Numbered from the stretch's first letter, positions 42,630-52,104 are shown. The stretch: 64,000 nucleotides of DNA from Streptococcus australis (GCF_015553625.1 NZ_JADNGY010000006.1:2288-66287), one strand, 5' to 3'. Program-made: numbers and translations. The notes: generated from the letters alone by a model not told the origin.

Positions 42630-44015
42630 ATGATCAACTTTCCACAAGATTTTTTATGGGGGACTTCGACATCTGGTCCTCAGACAGAAGGGCGCTTTGC
42701 CGGAGATGGCAAGGGGGACAACCTCTGGGACTACTGGTATCAAGTAGAGCCTCATCGCTTTCGTTTCCAAGAAGGGCCCGGCTTAACTTCGACCTTTTAT
42801 GAAAATTGGGAAGAAGACATTGAGCTTCTAGTCGAGACTGGACATACCGCCTTTCGGACTTCTATCCAATGGTCTCGAATCTTCCCTGAGGGGCGTGGAG
42901 AAGTCAATCCAGTAGGAGTGGCCTTTTACCGCCAAGTGTTTGAACGCATCAAATCCAAAGGCATTCATTTGATGGTCAATCTTTATCACTTTGATCTTCC
43001 TTTTGCCTTGCAAGAACAAGGAGATGGTTGGGAGAACAAGGAGACGGTCTATGCCTATCGCGACTATGCTCGTTTCTGCTTTGAAACCTATGGGGACTTG
43101 GTCGATCAGTGGATTACCTTTAATGAGCCTATTGTTCCTGTAGAGTTTGGCTATTTTTATGATGCCCATTACCCACATAAGGTGGATGCCGCTGCAGCAG
43201 TCAAAGTTGCCTACCATACCCAGTTGGCAAGTAGCCTTGCTGTCAAGGCCTGCCACGAGGTGGATCCAAACTATCGAATCGGAGTGGTATTGAACTTGAC
43301 ACCAGCCTATCCACGGAGCCAACATCCAGCAGATGTCAAGGCAGCACGAATCGCTGAACTCTTCCAAGCCAAGTCTTTTCTCGATCCATCTGTGCTTGGG
43401 ACTTACCCACCAGAGTTGGTAGAAATCCTGCGAGAACGCGATCTCTTGCCAGAGGTAGATTCAAGTGACTTAGAGCTGATAAAAGAACATACAGTTGACT
43501 TCTTAGGGGTCAACTATTACCAGCCAATGCGGGTCTCTGTGCCCCGTTATGCGCCAAACCCAGAGTCTCCAATGCTGGTTGAGCAATTCTACGAACCCTA
43601 TGTCATGCCAGGTAGAAAGATTAACCCACACAGAGGTTGGGAAATCTATGAGCAGGGCTTATATGACATTTCGCAAAACATCAAAGAAAATTATGGCAAC
43701 ATCGAGTGGCTCCTAACAGAGAATGGAATGGGAGTTGAAGGGGAAGAAAAATTCCGTCAAAATGGGGAAATCCAAGATGACTACCGGATTGACTTCGTCA
43801 AAGATCACTTGCGTGAATTGCACCGGGCTATTCAAGAAGGGGCCAACTGTAAGGGCTACCTCATGTGGACCTTTATCGACTGCTGGTCTTGGCTCAACGG
43901 CTATAAAAACCGCTACGGCCTTGTCGAATTAGACCTAGCCACTCAAGAAAGACGCCTGAAAAAATCGGGCCATTGGTTCCGTGAGTTGAGCCAGCAGAAT
44001 GGATTTGAAGAGTAA
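42630..44015 (+). CDS. Glycoside hydrolase family 1 (6-phospho-beta-glucosidase type)
   Basis: A 461-residue GH1 enzyme. The acid/base Glu is in TFNEPIV (about residue 170) and the nucleophile Glu in LLTENGMG (about 367). The N-terminal FPQDFLWGTSTSGPQTEG is typical of the family. The start ATG 42630 fits an AGAGAGG site; ATG 42612 is also possible. No PTS genes are adjacent, so whether it acts on phosphorylated or free glucosides is not certain. Confidence 0.87.
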   Translation: MINFPQDFLWGTSTSGPQTEGRFAGDGKGDNLWDYWYQVEPHRFRFQEGPGLTSTFYENWEEDIELLVETGHTAFRTSIQWSRIFPEGRGEVNPVGVAFYRQVFERIKSKGIHLMVNLYHFDLPFALQEQGDGWENKETVYAYRDYARFCFETYGDLVDQWITFNEPIVPVEFGYFYDAHYPHKVDAAAAVKVAYHTQLASSLAVKACHEVDPNYRIGVVLNLTPAYPRSQHPADVKAARIAELFQAKSFLDPSVLGTYPPELVEILRERDLLPEVDSSDLELIKEHTVDFLGVNYYQPMRVSVPRYAPNPESPMLVEQFYEPYVMPGRKINPHRGWEIYEQGLYDISQNIKENYGNIEWLLTENGMGVEGEEKFRQNGEIQDDYRIDFVKDHLRELHRAIQEGANCKGYLMWTFIDCWSWLNGYKNRYGLVELDLATQERRLKKSGHWFRELSQQNGFEE

Positions 44016-44237
44016 GTTTTTGAAGATGGTTGAGGAATTTATTGTCCAAGTATGATAGAATTCGTTCATTTCAGTAGTTGACTAATTAGTTTTATTTTCG
44101 GAAGTGCAGAACTCCATCAGATGCAGCTGTTTCTGATGGCATTCTTCATTTCCGATTTTTCATTTAGTACTGGAAAAAGTTAAAAAACGTTCAACTTTAA
44201 TATGTGCTATAATAAAACCAGAAGAAAAGGAGCTTGT

Positions 44238-45164
44238 ATGATGGATTTTAAAACAGAATTAGGGAAAAAAGTACAAACTCTACGTGAAAGTAAGGGATTA
44301 AGTAGACAAGCAATCTGTGGTATTGAGGACATATTAACGACACGCCAACTCCAGCGAATTGAAAAGGGTCAGTCTTTACCAACAATTGCAACAGCAAAGT
44401 ATATTGCTGAGCAACTAGGTGTTTCCCTAGATACGCTAACGAATCAAACGAGTTTAGAATTGCCGGCAGAATATCTGAACCTCAAGTATCAATTACGGAC
44501 TTTATACCATTATGGAGATCAAGATCGTCTTCATCGGCATGAAGAAATTATTGAGGACATTTATGAAAATTATTTTGATCACCTGCCAGAGGAAGAAAAA
44601 CTGTCTGTCCAGGTCGCCCAAGCTACGGTTGATATGATTGGATCTAAAAATCCTTCTTTTGATCAAGGTTTATTAGATGAGTATCTAGGGCAAGCCATGA
44701 AGAAAAAAGAGTTAAGTCCTAACGATGTGGAAATAATTAAATTGCGCTTGCTTTCTTTGGCTTTGGGGGTCTTTGATCAAGAAGAATTTATACACTTAGT
44801 GGAGAAGATTATACTTGCGATAGATTATTACCCCTTATCAGAGTTGGAAATGCTACAAAATACGCTCATCTCAGCTGCAGGCGTGTTAGCCCATTATGGG
44901 ATATACGACAGGTTGCCAGACATTGTTAAAGCCTTAAATGATATTATGACAAAGAGACATGATTTTCAGGATAATATTTTTGTTTATGCTTTAAATTGGA
45001 AAGTTGCTTTATTTATAGAAGATGATCTAGAAAAAGCAAAAAATGATTATCAAAAAGTATGCTTGATGGCAGACTTATTATCTGAGAATTTAGTGAAGAA
45101 AAACATGCAAGAAGAATGGAAAGAGGACCTTGAGAAAAAGGGTCTAAACTACACTGAGGTATAG
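44238..45164 (+). CDS. PlcR/TprA-like transcriptional regulator (paralogue of 33817)
   Basis: A 308-residue protein with an N-terminal XRE HTH (about 8-65, LSRQAICGIEDILTTRQLQR) and a helical TPR-like C-terminal region. It closely parallels the regulator at 33817 in length and motifs. The AAAGGAG site supports ATG 44238. It precedes a second ABC exporter, as the other precedes the first. This is likely a peptide- or stress-responsive regulator of that exporter. Confidence 0.82.
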   Translation: MMDFKTELGKKVQTLRESKGLSRQAICGIEDILTTRQLQRIEKGQSLPTIATAKYIAEQLGVSLDTLTNQTSLELPAEYLNLKYQLRTLYHYGDQDRLHRHEEIIEDIYENYFDHLPEEEKLSVQVAQATVDMIGSKNPSFDQGLLDEYLGQAMKKKELSPNDVEIIKLRLLSLALGVFDQEEFIHLVEKIILAIDYYPLSELEMLQNTLISAAGVLAHYGIYDRLPDIVKALNDIMTKRHDFQDNIFVYALNWKVALFIEDDLEKAKNDYQKVCLMADLLSENLVKKNMQEEWKEDLEKKGLNYTEV

Positions 45165-45218
45165 AGAAGTATTTATCCTTTCGTCTGTTGTTCTTGAAAA
45201 ATATAAAATGAACATTGA

Positions 45219-45399
45219 GAGAGTGGGACAGAAATCGGTAATTGGTGAGAATTCGATTTCGTTGTCCCACCTCCGCACAGTTGAGTAGGGCTGTAAAAGC
45301 TGATGAAATCAGCGTAGTAGAGCTCACTCAACCACTGCGTCTTGCTCGACAATCCAAAGACAGTTGAGAGGCTGGGACTTTTGTCCCAGCCTCTTTTGT
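45219..45399 (+). repeat. Two-hairpin dispersed repeat, copy 2
   Basis: It has the same outer parts as copy 1, with a middle segment of about 80 bp containing GCTGATGAAATCAGC and CACTCAACCACTGCG. The last hairpin GAGGCTGGGAC/GTCCCAGCCTC acts as terminator after the regulator gene. With the inverted repeat at 45423 it accounts for the gap 45165-45522. Confidence 0.8.
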
Positions 45400-45422
45400 T
45401 GGTGAAAATAATGGTTAGACTT

Positions 45423-45436
45423 GGACATGAATGTCC
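45423..45436. promoter_or_regulatory. Inverted repeat upstream of exporter operon 2
   Basis: GGACATGAATGTCC, a perfect 6-bp inverted repeat with a two-base centre, about 90 bp before the ATPase gene. It resembles TGACATCTAGGTCA upstream of exporter operon 1 (33709). Confidence 0.45.
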
Positions 45437-45522
45437 TCACGTTAAATGATAGAAATTGGATATACTGAGAGTAGAAGAAAGGAAGGAAGAAGTTGCTTCA
45501 GGAAGGATGTTGGTGTCAGAAA

Positions 45523-46452
45523 ATGGAAATTAGATTACACAATGTAAAGAAAAGCTATGGTTCCTTTGAGGCTTTGAAAGGAATTGATTTAGTTCTTGAG
45601 GAAGGAAAATTTTATGGACTTCTTGGACCGAATGGTGCAGGGAAAACAACACTCTTTAATTTGTTGATTAAAAATTTCAAGCCAAGTTCAGGAGAGATTC
45701 TTTGGGAAGTGGATGGAAAATCTTTGCCAACGAAAGATTTTTATCGACATATCGGTATTGTATTTCAAAGTAATCGTTTAGATGATAACTTAACGGTAGA
45801 GGAAAACTTAGTATCTCGTGGATCCTTGTACGGCTTATCAAAATCACAAGTACAAACGCGTATTACAGATTTGCAATCCTATTTGGATGTAGCTACTCTA
45901 AAAAAGAAAAAATATGGCAGTTTATCAGGAGGACAAAAACGAAAAGTAGATATTGCCCGAGCTTTATTGCCACAACCGTCTTTGCTGTTGTTAGATGAGC
46001 CAACAACTGGTTTAGATCCACAATCTCGTCATGATTTATGGGAAGCGATCCATCAGCTGAACAAAAAAGGTAATATGACTGTCGTTCTTATCACTCATTA
46101 TTTGGAAGAGATGGCTGCTTGTGATATCTTAAATGTTTTAATCGAAGGTAATTTGTATTATTCAGGAGATATTGCTAATTTTATTAAACAGCATTCAACC
46201 ACTAACTTGAATGTCACTTTAAAACCTGGTCAATCAGTAAAATCGTTATCTGTATCTAAATTTGTAAATAAGTGTCAAGTTCTCTCTGAGGCAGAAGTCG
46301 TATTTAAGGATGTCTCGGTTGAAGAGATGATGGAGATTATTTCAGAAAATCAAGGAAAATCAATTATTGAAACATTTAATGTGGAGTACTCCAATTTGGA
46401 AGCAGCTTATTTGAACTTACTAAAATCTAAAGGAGGAGAGGGGAATGCTTGA
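45523..46452 (+). CDS. ABC exporter ATP-binding protein
   Basis: A 309-residue ABC ATPase. Walker A is GPNGAGKTT (about residue 36), the signature is LSGGQKRK (about 135) and Walker B is LLLLDEPTTGLDP (about 153). A C-terminal extension of about 80 residues follows, as in DrrA-like exporters. I chose ATG 45523; the frame is open to a TTG at 45493. It overlaps the permease gene by eight bases. Confidence 0.88.
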   Translation: MEIRLHNVKKSYGSFEALKGIDLVLEEGKFYGLLGPNGAGKTTLFNLLIKNFKPSSGEILWEVDGKSLPTKDFYRHIGIVFQSNRLDDNLTVEENLVSRGSLYGLSKSQVQTRITDLQSYLDVATLKKKKYGSLSGGQKRKVDIARALLPQPSLLLLDEPTTGLDPQSRHDLWEAIHQLNKKGNMTVVLITHYLEEMAACDILNVLIEGNLYYSGDIANFIKQHSTTNLNVTLKPGQSVKSLSVSKFVNKCQVLSEAEVVFKDVSVEEMMEIISENQGKSIIETFNVEYSNLEAAYLNLLKSKGGEGNA

Positions 46453-47323
46453 ATTAATTTCTAGAAATCGGAAAGTCTATACACGAGATCGATTAGCTTT
46501 CTTGATGTCCTTCTTATCGGTCATCATCTTAATCTTGGTTTATCAAGTCTTTCTAGGACAAATTCAGATTGATGCCATCAAGGAGGCTTTGAATAGTGAT
46601 ACCGCCTCTACGGATACCATTCAGATGGTCAATTATTGGTTAATCTCAGGTTTAACAACTATTATTTCAATGACAAGTACTCTTGGTGCATTTGGCGTAA
46701 TGGTTTCAGATAGAGAAAAGAAGTTGAGTGAGGACTTTAAAGTCAGTCCAGTATCTAACTTTAAGGTTGAATTAGCCTATGCAGTTTTTGCAATTCTATT
46801 TGGGATTATTATGACCATGTTCTCTTGTGTTTTTGCAATTGGTATTTTTAATGGTTTTAGTTCTCTTCTTGATTATTCAATGACTGATTACTTATCAATT
46901 TTGGGGGTTACCTCATTAGGAACGATCTTATCTGCGGCTATTATTCTTCCAATTTTGACTTTTATCCGAACTAGTTCAGCTTTTACAACTTTGAGTACAA
47001 TAGTTGGAACCTTTATCGGCTTCATTTCTGGTGTTTATCTTTCAATTGGATCCGTAGGAGAAACCTTGCACCAGGTCATGACCTGGTTCCCTCTAACACA
47101 GGTGAATGCACTCTTAAAACAAGTTTTGATGAAAGATTCAATTGCTCAAGTATTTAATGACGCCCCATCTTCGGTCATTACGAACTACAAAGAATCTTAT
47201 GGGATTATCTTGCAGAATGCGAGTGGTGAACATCTATCGAATCAGTTCATGTTTGCCTATATTTCTATTATCATAGTTGTTTTGCTGGGAGTTCATTTTA
47301 TAATTAAAAAGGTAAAAAAATGA
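46445..47323 (+). CDS. ABC-2 type exporter permease
   Basis: A 292-residue protein with about six membrane segments of the ABC-2 family. An extracellular loop of about 40 residues lies between segments 1 and 2 (rich in Asp, Ser, Thr). It forms a two-gene exporter with the preceding ATPase, under the control region with the GGACAT inverted repeat. The substrate is unknown; drug or bacteriocin export are both possible. Confidence 0.87.
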   Translation: MLELISRNRKVYTRDRLAFLMSFLSVIILILVYQVFLGQIQIDAIKEALNSDTASTDTIQMVNYWLISGLTTIISMTSTLGAFGVMVSDREKKLSEDFKVSPVSNFKVELAYAVFAILFGIIMTMFSCVFAIGIFNGFSSLLDYSMTDYLSILGVTSLGTILSAAIILPILTFIRTSSAFTTLSTIVGTFIGFISGVYLSIGSVGETLHQVMTWFPLTQVNALLKQVLMKDSIAQVFNDAPSSVITNYKESYGIILQNASGEHLSNQFMFAYISIIIVVLLGVHFIIKKVKK

Positions 47324-47404
47324 AGTGAAGCTCATGAAATTATTGGATAGGCATCTAGATTAGTTGAAATCAATTACTATCTTAAATGAAGCCAATCATC
47401 CTAC

Positions 47405-47433
47405 CCTATCAACCGACATGTTGGTAGGTTTTT
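47405..47433 (+). terminator. Terminator of exporter operon 2
   Basis: CCTATCAAC and GTTGGTAGG form a stem with one G-U pair, followed by T residues. The gap 47324-47649 holds this, the glmS promoter and its leader. Confidence 0.65.
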
Positions 47434-47476
47434 CTTAACCCTTTCTTAACTAGACCAATTTCTGGTATTTTTTAGG

Positions 47477-47505
47477 TTGACAAACAGGAAAAAGCATTGT
47501 ATACT
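47477..47505 (+). promoter_or_regulatory. Strong promoter of glmS
   Basis: TTGACA, 17-bp spacer, TATACT. The leader of about 140 nt contains a CCAATTT/AAATTGG hairpin and an AAAATAAGG/CCTATTTT stem with a U-rich tail, which might attenuate. I see no glmS ribozyme core. Confidence 0.8.
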
Positions 47506-47611
47506 GACTCCGCTGATGATTTTTCTATCAAATCAGACTAGACCAATTTTATAAATTGGCTAAGAAAATAAGGGAACTCAAGTATGGATACCTATTTTCT
47601 TTCATTTTTAT

Positions 47612-47649
47612 AGAAGGAGAAAGCACAGCTTGTCTGTGTCGTAAAAACT
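47612..47649 (+). promoter_or_regulatory. glmS ribosome binding site separated from the start by a hairpin
   Basis: AGAAGGAG ends 30 bases before the start codon. A CACAG-CTTGT-CTGTG hairpin lies between. The ATG cannot be moved, because Cys2 of GlmS is the catalytic nucleophile. If the hairpin forms, the effective distance shrinks to about 15 bases. Confidence 0.55.
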
Positions 47650-49458
47650 ATGTGTGGAATTGTTGGTGTTGTTGGAAATACAAATGCAACGGATATTTTG
47701 ATTCAAGGACTTGAAAAACTCGAATACCGTGGTTATGATTCGGCTGGAATTTTTGTTCTAGGTGGTGCTGAAAGCCATTTGGTGAAAGCAGTTGGTCGTA
47801 TTGCAGAATTGTCTGCTAAAACTGCCGGTGTTGAGGGGACAACTGGTATCGGACATACTCGTTGGGCCACTCACGGAAAACCGACAGAAGACAATGCTCA
47901 CCCACATCGCTCTGAGACAGGACGTTTTGTCTTGGTGCATAATGGGGTGATTGAAAACTATCTTGAAATCAAGGAAGAATACCTTGCAGGTCACCACTTC
48001 AAGGGACAAACAGATACAGAAATCGCTGTTCACTTGATTGGGAAATTTGCCGAAGAAGAGGGCTTGTCAGTACTTGAAGCCTTCAAAAAAGCTCTTCACA
48101 TCATCCGCGGTTCTTATGCCTTTGCCTTGATTGACTCTGAAAATCCAGATGTCATCTATGTGGCAAAAAACAAATCACCACTCTTGATTGGTCTTGGAGA
48201 TGGTTACAATATGGTCTGCTCTGATGCCATGGCTATGATTCGTGAAACCAACCAATACATGGAAATCCATGACCAAGAGTTGGTTATCGTTAAGGCTGAT
48301 AGTGTTGAAGTGCAAGACTATAATGGCAACAGCCGTGAACGTGCTAGCTATACTGCTGAACTTGACTTGTCAGATATCGGTAAGGGTACCTACCCTTACT
48401 ACATGCTCAAGGAAATCGATGAGCAACCAACGGTGATGCGTAAGTTGATCCAAGCCTATACTGATGAGGCTGGTCAAGTAGTCGTAGATCCAGCTATCAT
48501 CAAGGCTGTTCAAGAGGCAGACCGTATCTACATCCTTGCAGCTGGAACATCTTACCACGCAGGATTTGCTTCTAAGAAGATGTTGGAAGAATTGACAGAT
48601 ACGCCAGTTGAATTGGGAATTTCATCTGAGTGGGGCTACGGTATGCCACTTCTTAGCAAGAAACCACTTTTCATCTTCATCAGTCAGTCTGGTGAAACAG
48701 CTGATAGCCGTCAGGTTTTAGTCAAGGCCAATGAAATGGGGATCCCAAGCTTGACTGTTACAAATGTTCCGGGATCCACTCTTTCTCGTGAAGCTAACTA
48801 TACTATGCTTCTTCATGCAGGTCCTGAAATTGCCGTAGCATCAACCAAGGCCTATACAGCACAAATCGCAGCCCTTGCCTTCCTTGCAAAAGCAGTTGGT
48901 GAAGCAAATGGCAACGAAAAAGCGCAAGCCTTTGATCTGGTTCATGAGTTGTCTATCGTCGCTCAGTCTATCGAGTCAACTCTTTCAGAAAAAGAATTGA
49001 TTGAGAGTAAGGTTCGTGAGCTTCTTGAAACAACACGCAACGCCTTTTACATCGGACGTGGTCAAGATTACTATGTAGCCATGGAAGCTAGTCTCAAACT
49101 CAAAGAGATTTCTTACATCCAATGTGAAGGCTTTGCGGCAGGAGAACTCAAGCACGGAACCATTGCTTTGATCGAGGATGGAACACCTGTTTTGGCCCTC
49201 TTGTCAGACCCAGTCCTTGCTAACCACACTCGTGGAAATATCCAAGAAGTTGCTGCCCGTGGTGCTAAGGTCCTTACCATCGCAGAAGAAAATGTTGCCA
49301 AAGATACAGACGATATCGTTCTTACGACCGTACACCCTTACCTCTCACCAATTTCAATGGTGGTACCGACCCAATTGATCGCTTACTTTGCAACCCTTCA
49401 CCGTGGACTTGATGTAGACAAACCACGGAACCTTGCTAAATCCGTAACAGTAGAATAA
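47650..49458 (+). CDS. glmS: Glutamine--fructose-6-phosphate aminotransferase (isomerising)
   Basis: A 602-residue enzyme making glucosamine 6-phosphate for peptidoglycan. The N-terminal Ntn glutaminase domain has Cys2 (MCGIVG), [11 protein letters not shown] (about residue 75) and HNGVIENY. Two SIS domains follow ([18 protein letters not shown]), and the C-terminus ends [13 protein letters not shown]. All hallmarks are present. Confidence 0.97.
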   Translation: MCGIVGVVGNTNATDILIQGLEKLEYRGYDSAGIFVLGGAESHLVKAVGRIAELSAKTAGVEGTTGIGHTRWATHGKPTEDNAHPHRSETGRFVLVHNGVIENYLEIKEEYLAGHHFKGQTDTEIAVHLIGKFAEEEGLSVLEAFKKALHIIRGSYAFALIDSENPDVIYVAKNKSPLLIGLGDGYNMVCSDAMAMIRETNQYMEIHDQELVIVKADSVEVQDYNGNSRERASYTAELDLSDIGKGTYPYYMLKEIDEQPTVMRKLIQAYTDEAGQVVVDPAIIKAVQEADRIYILAAGTSYHAGFASKKMLEELTDTPVELGISSEWGYGMPLLSKKPLFIFISQSGETADSRQVLVKANEMGIPSLTVTNVPGSTLSREANYTMLLHAGPEIAVASTKAYTAQIAALAFLAKAVGEANGNEKAQAFDLVHELSIVAQSIESTLSEKELIESKVRELLETTRNAFYIGRGQDYYVAMEASLKLKEISYIQCEGFAAGELKHGTIALIEDGTPVLALLSDPVLANHTRGNIQEVAARGAKVLTIAEENVAKDTDDIVLTTVHPYLSPISMVVPTQLIAYFATLHRGLDVDKPRNLAKSVTVE

Positions 49459-49461
49459 AAA

Positions 49462-49497
49462 AAGAAGCTAGGATCCAGTCCTAGCTTCTTTTTTTAT
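49462..49497 (+). terminator. Terminator of glmS
   Basis: AAGAAGCTAGGA and TCCTAGCTTCTT form a perfect 12-bp stem with a T-run. Confidence 0.9.
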
Positions 49498-49549
49498 TAG
49501 AGGCTGGGTTACAAACAGTGAGTTAGAAAAGAGAAGGAAGAGTTATAAA

Positions 49550-49724
49550 GAGGCTGGGATAAAAGTCCTAGCCTCTCAATTGTCTTTGGATTGTCGAGCA
49601 AGACGCAGTGGTTGAGTGGGCTCTACTACGCTGATTTCATCAGCTTTTACAGCCTTACTCAACTGTGCGGAGGTGGGACGATGAAATCGAATTCTAACGA
49701 ATGACCGATTTCTGTCCCACTCTC
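49550..49724 (-). repeat. Two-hairpin dispersed repeat, copy 3 (inverted)
   Basis: Minus-strand copy of the repeat seen at 38349, 45219 and 56339. It has the same middle segment as copy 2. It overlaps the stop codon of the HAD gene and serves as that gene's terminator. A further AGAGGCTGGG fragment at about 49499 suggests an older partial copy. Confidence 0.8.
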
Positions 49725-50544
49725 ATTTGTTTGATGGCGGTAAGACATACTCTTGGATAGCTTGTGCTACGCCGTGTTCTTGGTTGCTGGTGGTGACAAC
49801 TTGAGCTTCCTTCTGGACGGCTTCAGGAGCATTTCCCATGGCAACTCCAAGTCCAGCCAGACGAATCATGGGGAGGTCATTGAAGTGATCTCCGATGGTC
49901 ATGACCTGTTCTAAGGGAATTTGATAGTAAGCCGCGAGTTCAAGGACAGCATCCTTTTTTGAGACGGATTTGGCAGTGACTTCTAGGTAGTTTTCCTTTG
50001 AAAGGTAAAAAGCAGTCTGCGGAAATTCTTGCGGATCCAGCTTCTGATAGAGTTCTTGAATATTCTGAGTCTCTCCAATCAAGAGCAATTTATGTAGATG
50101 GAGAGTATCATCAGAGAGGGTCTGAGAAAGTGATTGTATCTGGGGAGTTTCACCCGTAATAGCAGCCTCAACTTGGGTCCACTGGTCCTCTCTGGAGTTG
50201 AACCAGACTGCCCCGCTATAACAATTAATTGAAATGCTGGGATCTAGTTCGTCCACACGATGGAGGAAGGTGCGGATCTCATCTTTGTCCAGGCTGTGTT
50301 CAAATAGAATCTCTTCTTCCTTGACGATGAGAGCCCCATTGTAGCAAGCGATAGGTTCCTGATGGACGCCCAAACTTCTTGCGATAGGGGCAATCCCGAT
50401 AGGAGAGCGAGCCGATGCCAAGATAAAAGGAATCTTTTTTTCTTGGAGCTGAGGGATGAGTTCGATGAGGTCGGGATCGACCTGATGCTGCGGGTCCAGA
50501 ATGGTTCCGTCAATATCACTGACAATTAAACGAATGGAAGACAT
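49723..50544 (-). CDS. Cof-type HAD-IIB phosphatase
   Basis: A 273-residue HAD hydrolase. Motif I is SDIDGTILD (about residue 8) and motif IV is TIGDHFNDLPMI (about 215), with a Cof-type cap between. Such enzymes dephosphorylate sugar phosphates or flavin/nucleotide phosphates with broad specificity. ATG 50544 has an AAGGAGG site; GTG 50550 overlaps it. Confidence 0.92.
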   Translation of the reverse strand: MSSIRLIVSDIDGTILDPQHQVDPDLIELIPQLQEKKIPFILASARSPIGIAPIARSLGVHQEPIACYNGALIVKEEEILFEHSLDKDEIRTFLHRVDELDPSISINCYSGAVWFNSREDQWTQVEAAITGETPQIQSLSQTLSDDTLHLHKLLLIGETQNIQELYQKLDPQEFPQTAFYLSKENYLEVTAKSVSKKDAVLELAAYYQIPLEQVMTIGDHFNDLPMIRLAGLGVAMGNAPEAVQKEAQVVTTSNQEHGVAQAIQEYVLPPSNK

Positions 50545-50679
50545 AGGCACCTCCTTTTTCTTTAGTATACCATATTTTAGGAGAATGAAAAGGAGGGGTA
50601 TAGTTGTTTCTTATAACGGAGTCAAGTAATTTTCAAAGTAGGTCCCTTTCTTTAAAAATAAAATAATAGATCAGAATGC

Positions 50680-50717
50680 GCGCAAGGCTTTATTTTCAAG
50701 GGCTTGCGCTTTTTTTG
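50680..50717 (+). terminator. Orphan terminator-like hairpin before the URO-D operon
   Basis: GCGCAAG and CTTGCGC with extra pairs (GGC/GGC offset) form a strong stem followed by seven T on the plus strand. No plus-strand gene precedes it, so it may end a small RNA or an attenuated leader starting in 50560-50670. Confidence 0.6.
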
Positions 50718-50747
50718 ATACCTGCCTCAATAAAGAAATTTTAAGGC

Positions 50748-50772
50748 CTTGATAGGGAAAATATATTAGTCA
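50748..50772. promoter_or_regulatory. Shared upstream motif of the two URO-D genes, copy 1
   Basis: CTTGATA followed by an A-rich stretch and ATATTAGTCA; 21 of 25 positions match the segment at 52105-52129. Each copy lies 60-95 bp before a URO-D-like gene. It may be an operator or common promoter element. The gap 50545-50867 contains only this and the hairpin at 50680. Confidence 0.45.
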
Positions 50773-50867
50773 GCTACTTTCCGAGGTGATATCATGGTTA
50801 CAAATTTCAGAAGGGAAGCGGTCAGTCAGTTTTCTTTTTGAAGAAGAGATTGAGGAGGTTTCACAGT

Positions 50868-51869
50868 ATGAGTAAAAAAGAGTTGGTGCTTCGTGCCATT
50901 CGAAGTGAAGCAGTAGAGCGAATCCCTGTAGGATTTTGGCTCCATTATGTGACCCAAGAAGAAAAAGAATTGGGGTTAGACAATCCAGCCGTACTTGAAA
51001 AGAGTATCAAAGGACACCAACACTATGTTGAAGAAATATCACCTGATTTTGTCAAGATCATGAGCGATGGCTTCTTCCGCTATCCGAGTGCCCTTTATTC
51101 GAGAGAGATCACATCAATCCAAGAATTGAAGGACATTCAACCAATTGGAGAGCATCATCCTTGGATTGAACAGCAGATTAAAGTAGTCAAGGAGATTCGT
51201 TCCCATTTCCATGAGGAGATTGCTTCTTTCTACAATATCTTCTCGCCTATTTCTTATTTGAAACGCTGGTTCCGTACGGATAAATCCCGTGGAGACCAAG
51301 TGATTGCAGACTTTATCAAGGAAGATCCAGAAACTTTAGCTCATGTCCTTGACGTGATTGCAGGAGACATCGCTACTTTAAGTCGCCGCTTGATCCAAGA
51401 AGCAGGTGTTGAAGGGATTTACTTCTCAACTCAGCAGATCCAAGATGAGCGCGTGACAGATGAAGAATACCGCAAGATCATTGAACCGAGTAACATCGTT
51501 GTCCTAGAAGCGGCCAATGAAGCGGGTGGCATCAATATCCTTCATATCTGTGGCTTTGAAGGAGCTAGCAATGAAGTGGAACTCTTCAAGGATTATCCAG
51601 CTCAGGTTATCAACTGGGCGACCCATCATGAAGGCCTGAGCCTAGCAGCAGGGCGCAAACTCTTTGGTGATCGTGCCGTCTTGGGTGGCTTTGTCAATGG
51701 TAAGAAAGGCTTGCTTTACCAAGGGGAACGAGCAACTATCGAGCAAGAAACCCGCCGCTTGGTGGCAGAAGCTGGAAGTCGCGGTTTGATCCTTGGGGCA
51801 GATTGCACCGTGCCAGACGATTTCCAATTGGAACGCTTAGATTGGGTGCGCCAAGCAGCTGTATTGTAA
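50868..51869 (+). CDS. URO-D-fold protein, zinc methyltransferase-like (paralogue 1)
   Basis: A 333-residue protein of the uroporphyrinogen decarboxylase superfamily. It lacks the RQAGR substrate motif of true HemE; the N-terminal region reads RIPVGFWLHY. It has HIC (His226, Cys228) and a later GADC (Cys313), the His-x-Cys-x(n)-Cys pattern that binds zinc in MtaA/CmuA-type thiol methyltransferases of this fold. Streptococci do not make heme, so decarboxylase activity is unlikely. The start ATG 50868 follows a GAGGAGG site. A second copy is at 52192. Methyl transfer to a thiol is my inference. Confidence 0.8.
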   Translation: MSKKELVLRAIRSEAVERIPVGFWLHYVTQEEKELGLDNPAVLEKSIKGHQHYVEEISPDFVKIMSDGFFRYPSALYSREITSIQELKDIQPIGEHHPWIEQQIKVVKEIRSHFHEEIASFYNIFSPISYLKRWFRTDKSRGDQVIADFIKEDPETLAHVLDVIAGDIATLSRRLIQEAGVEGIYFSTQQIQDERVTDEEYRKIIEPSNIVVLEAANEAGGINILHICGFEGASNEVELFKDYPAQVINWATHHEGLSLAAGRKLFGDRAVLGGFVNGKKGLLYQGERATIEQETRRLVAEAGSRGLILGADCTVPDDFQLERLDWVRQAAVL

Positions 51870-51886
51870 GAAGAAAGGAGAGGGAG

Positions 51887-52087
51887 ATGAAAAAGATCAA
51901 TATTTGGTGTCTGATGCTGGTAGCTTTGTTCCTAGTTTTAGGACTCGTAAAAGTTGCTGCCGCTAGCAGTCAAGAGGAAAGCAAAAAGGATCCGGATGTG
52001 GAAAGACTGGAGAAAATTCCAGCCCATAGTATCTCCCTCATTCGCCCGTCTGATCTAGCGGGCGTCCTGCTCCTAGAAGATCAGTGA
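51887..52087 (+). CDS. Small secreted or membrane-anchored protein
   Basis: A 66-residue protein with an N-terminal hydrophobic segment (about residues 5-25, ending LVKVAAAS) that could be a signal peptide, and a 40-residue charged tail ending LAGVLLLEDQ. An AAAGGAGAGGG site supports ATG 51887. It lies 17 bp after the first URO-D gene in the same direction. I do not recognise it. Confidence 0.55.
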   Translation: MKKINIWCLMLVALFLVLGLVKVAAASSQEESKKDPDVERLEKIPAHSISLIRPSDLAGVLLLEDQ

Positions 52088-52104
52088 TAAAAAAAGATGA
52101 AGGG

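Noticed and set aside
47506-47649. glmS ribozyme
   Set aside because: The leader lacks the conserved ribozyme core; only simple hairpins are visible.
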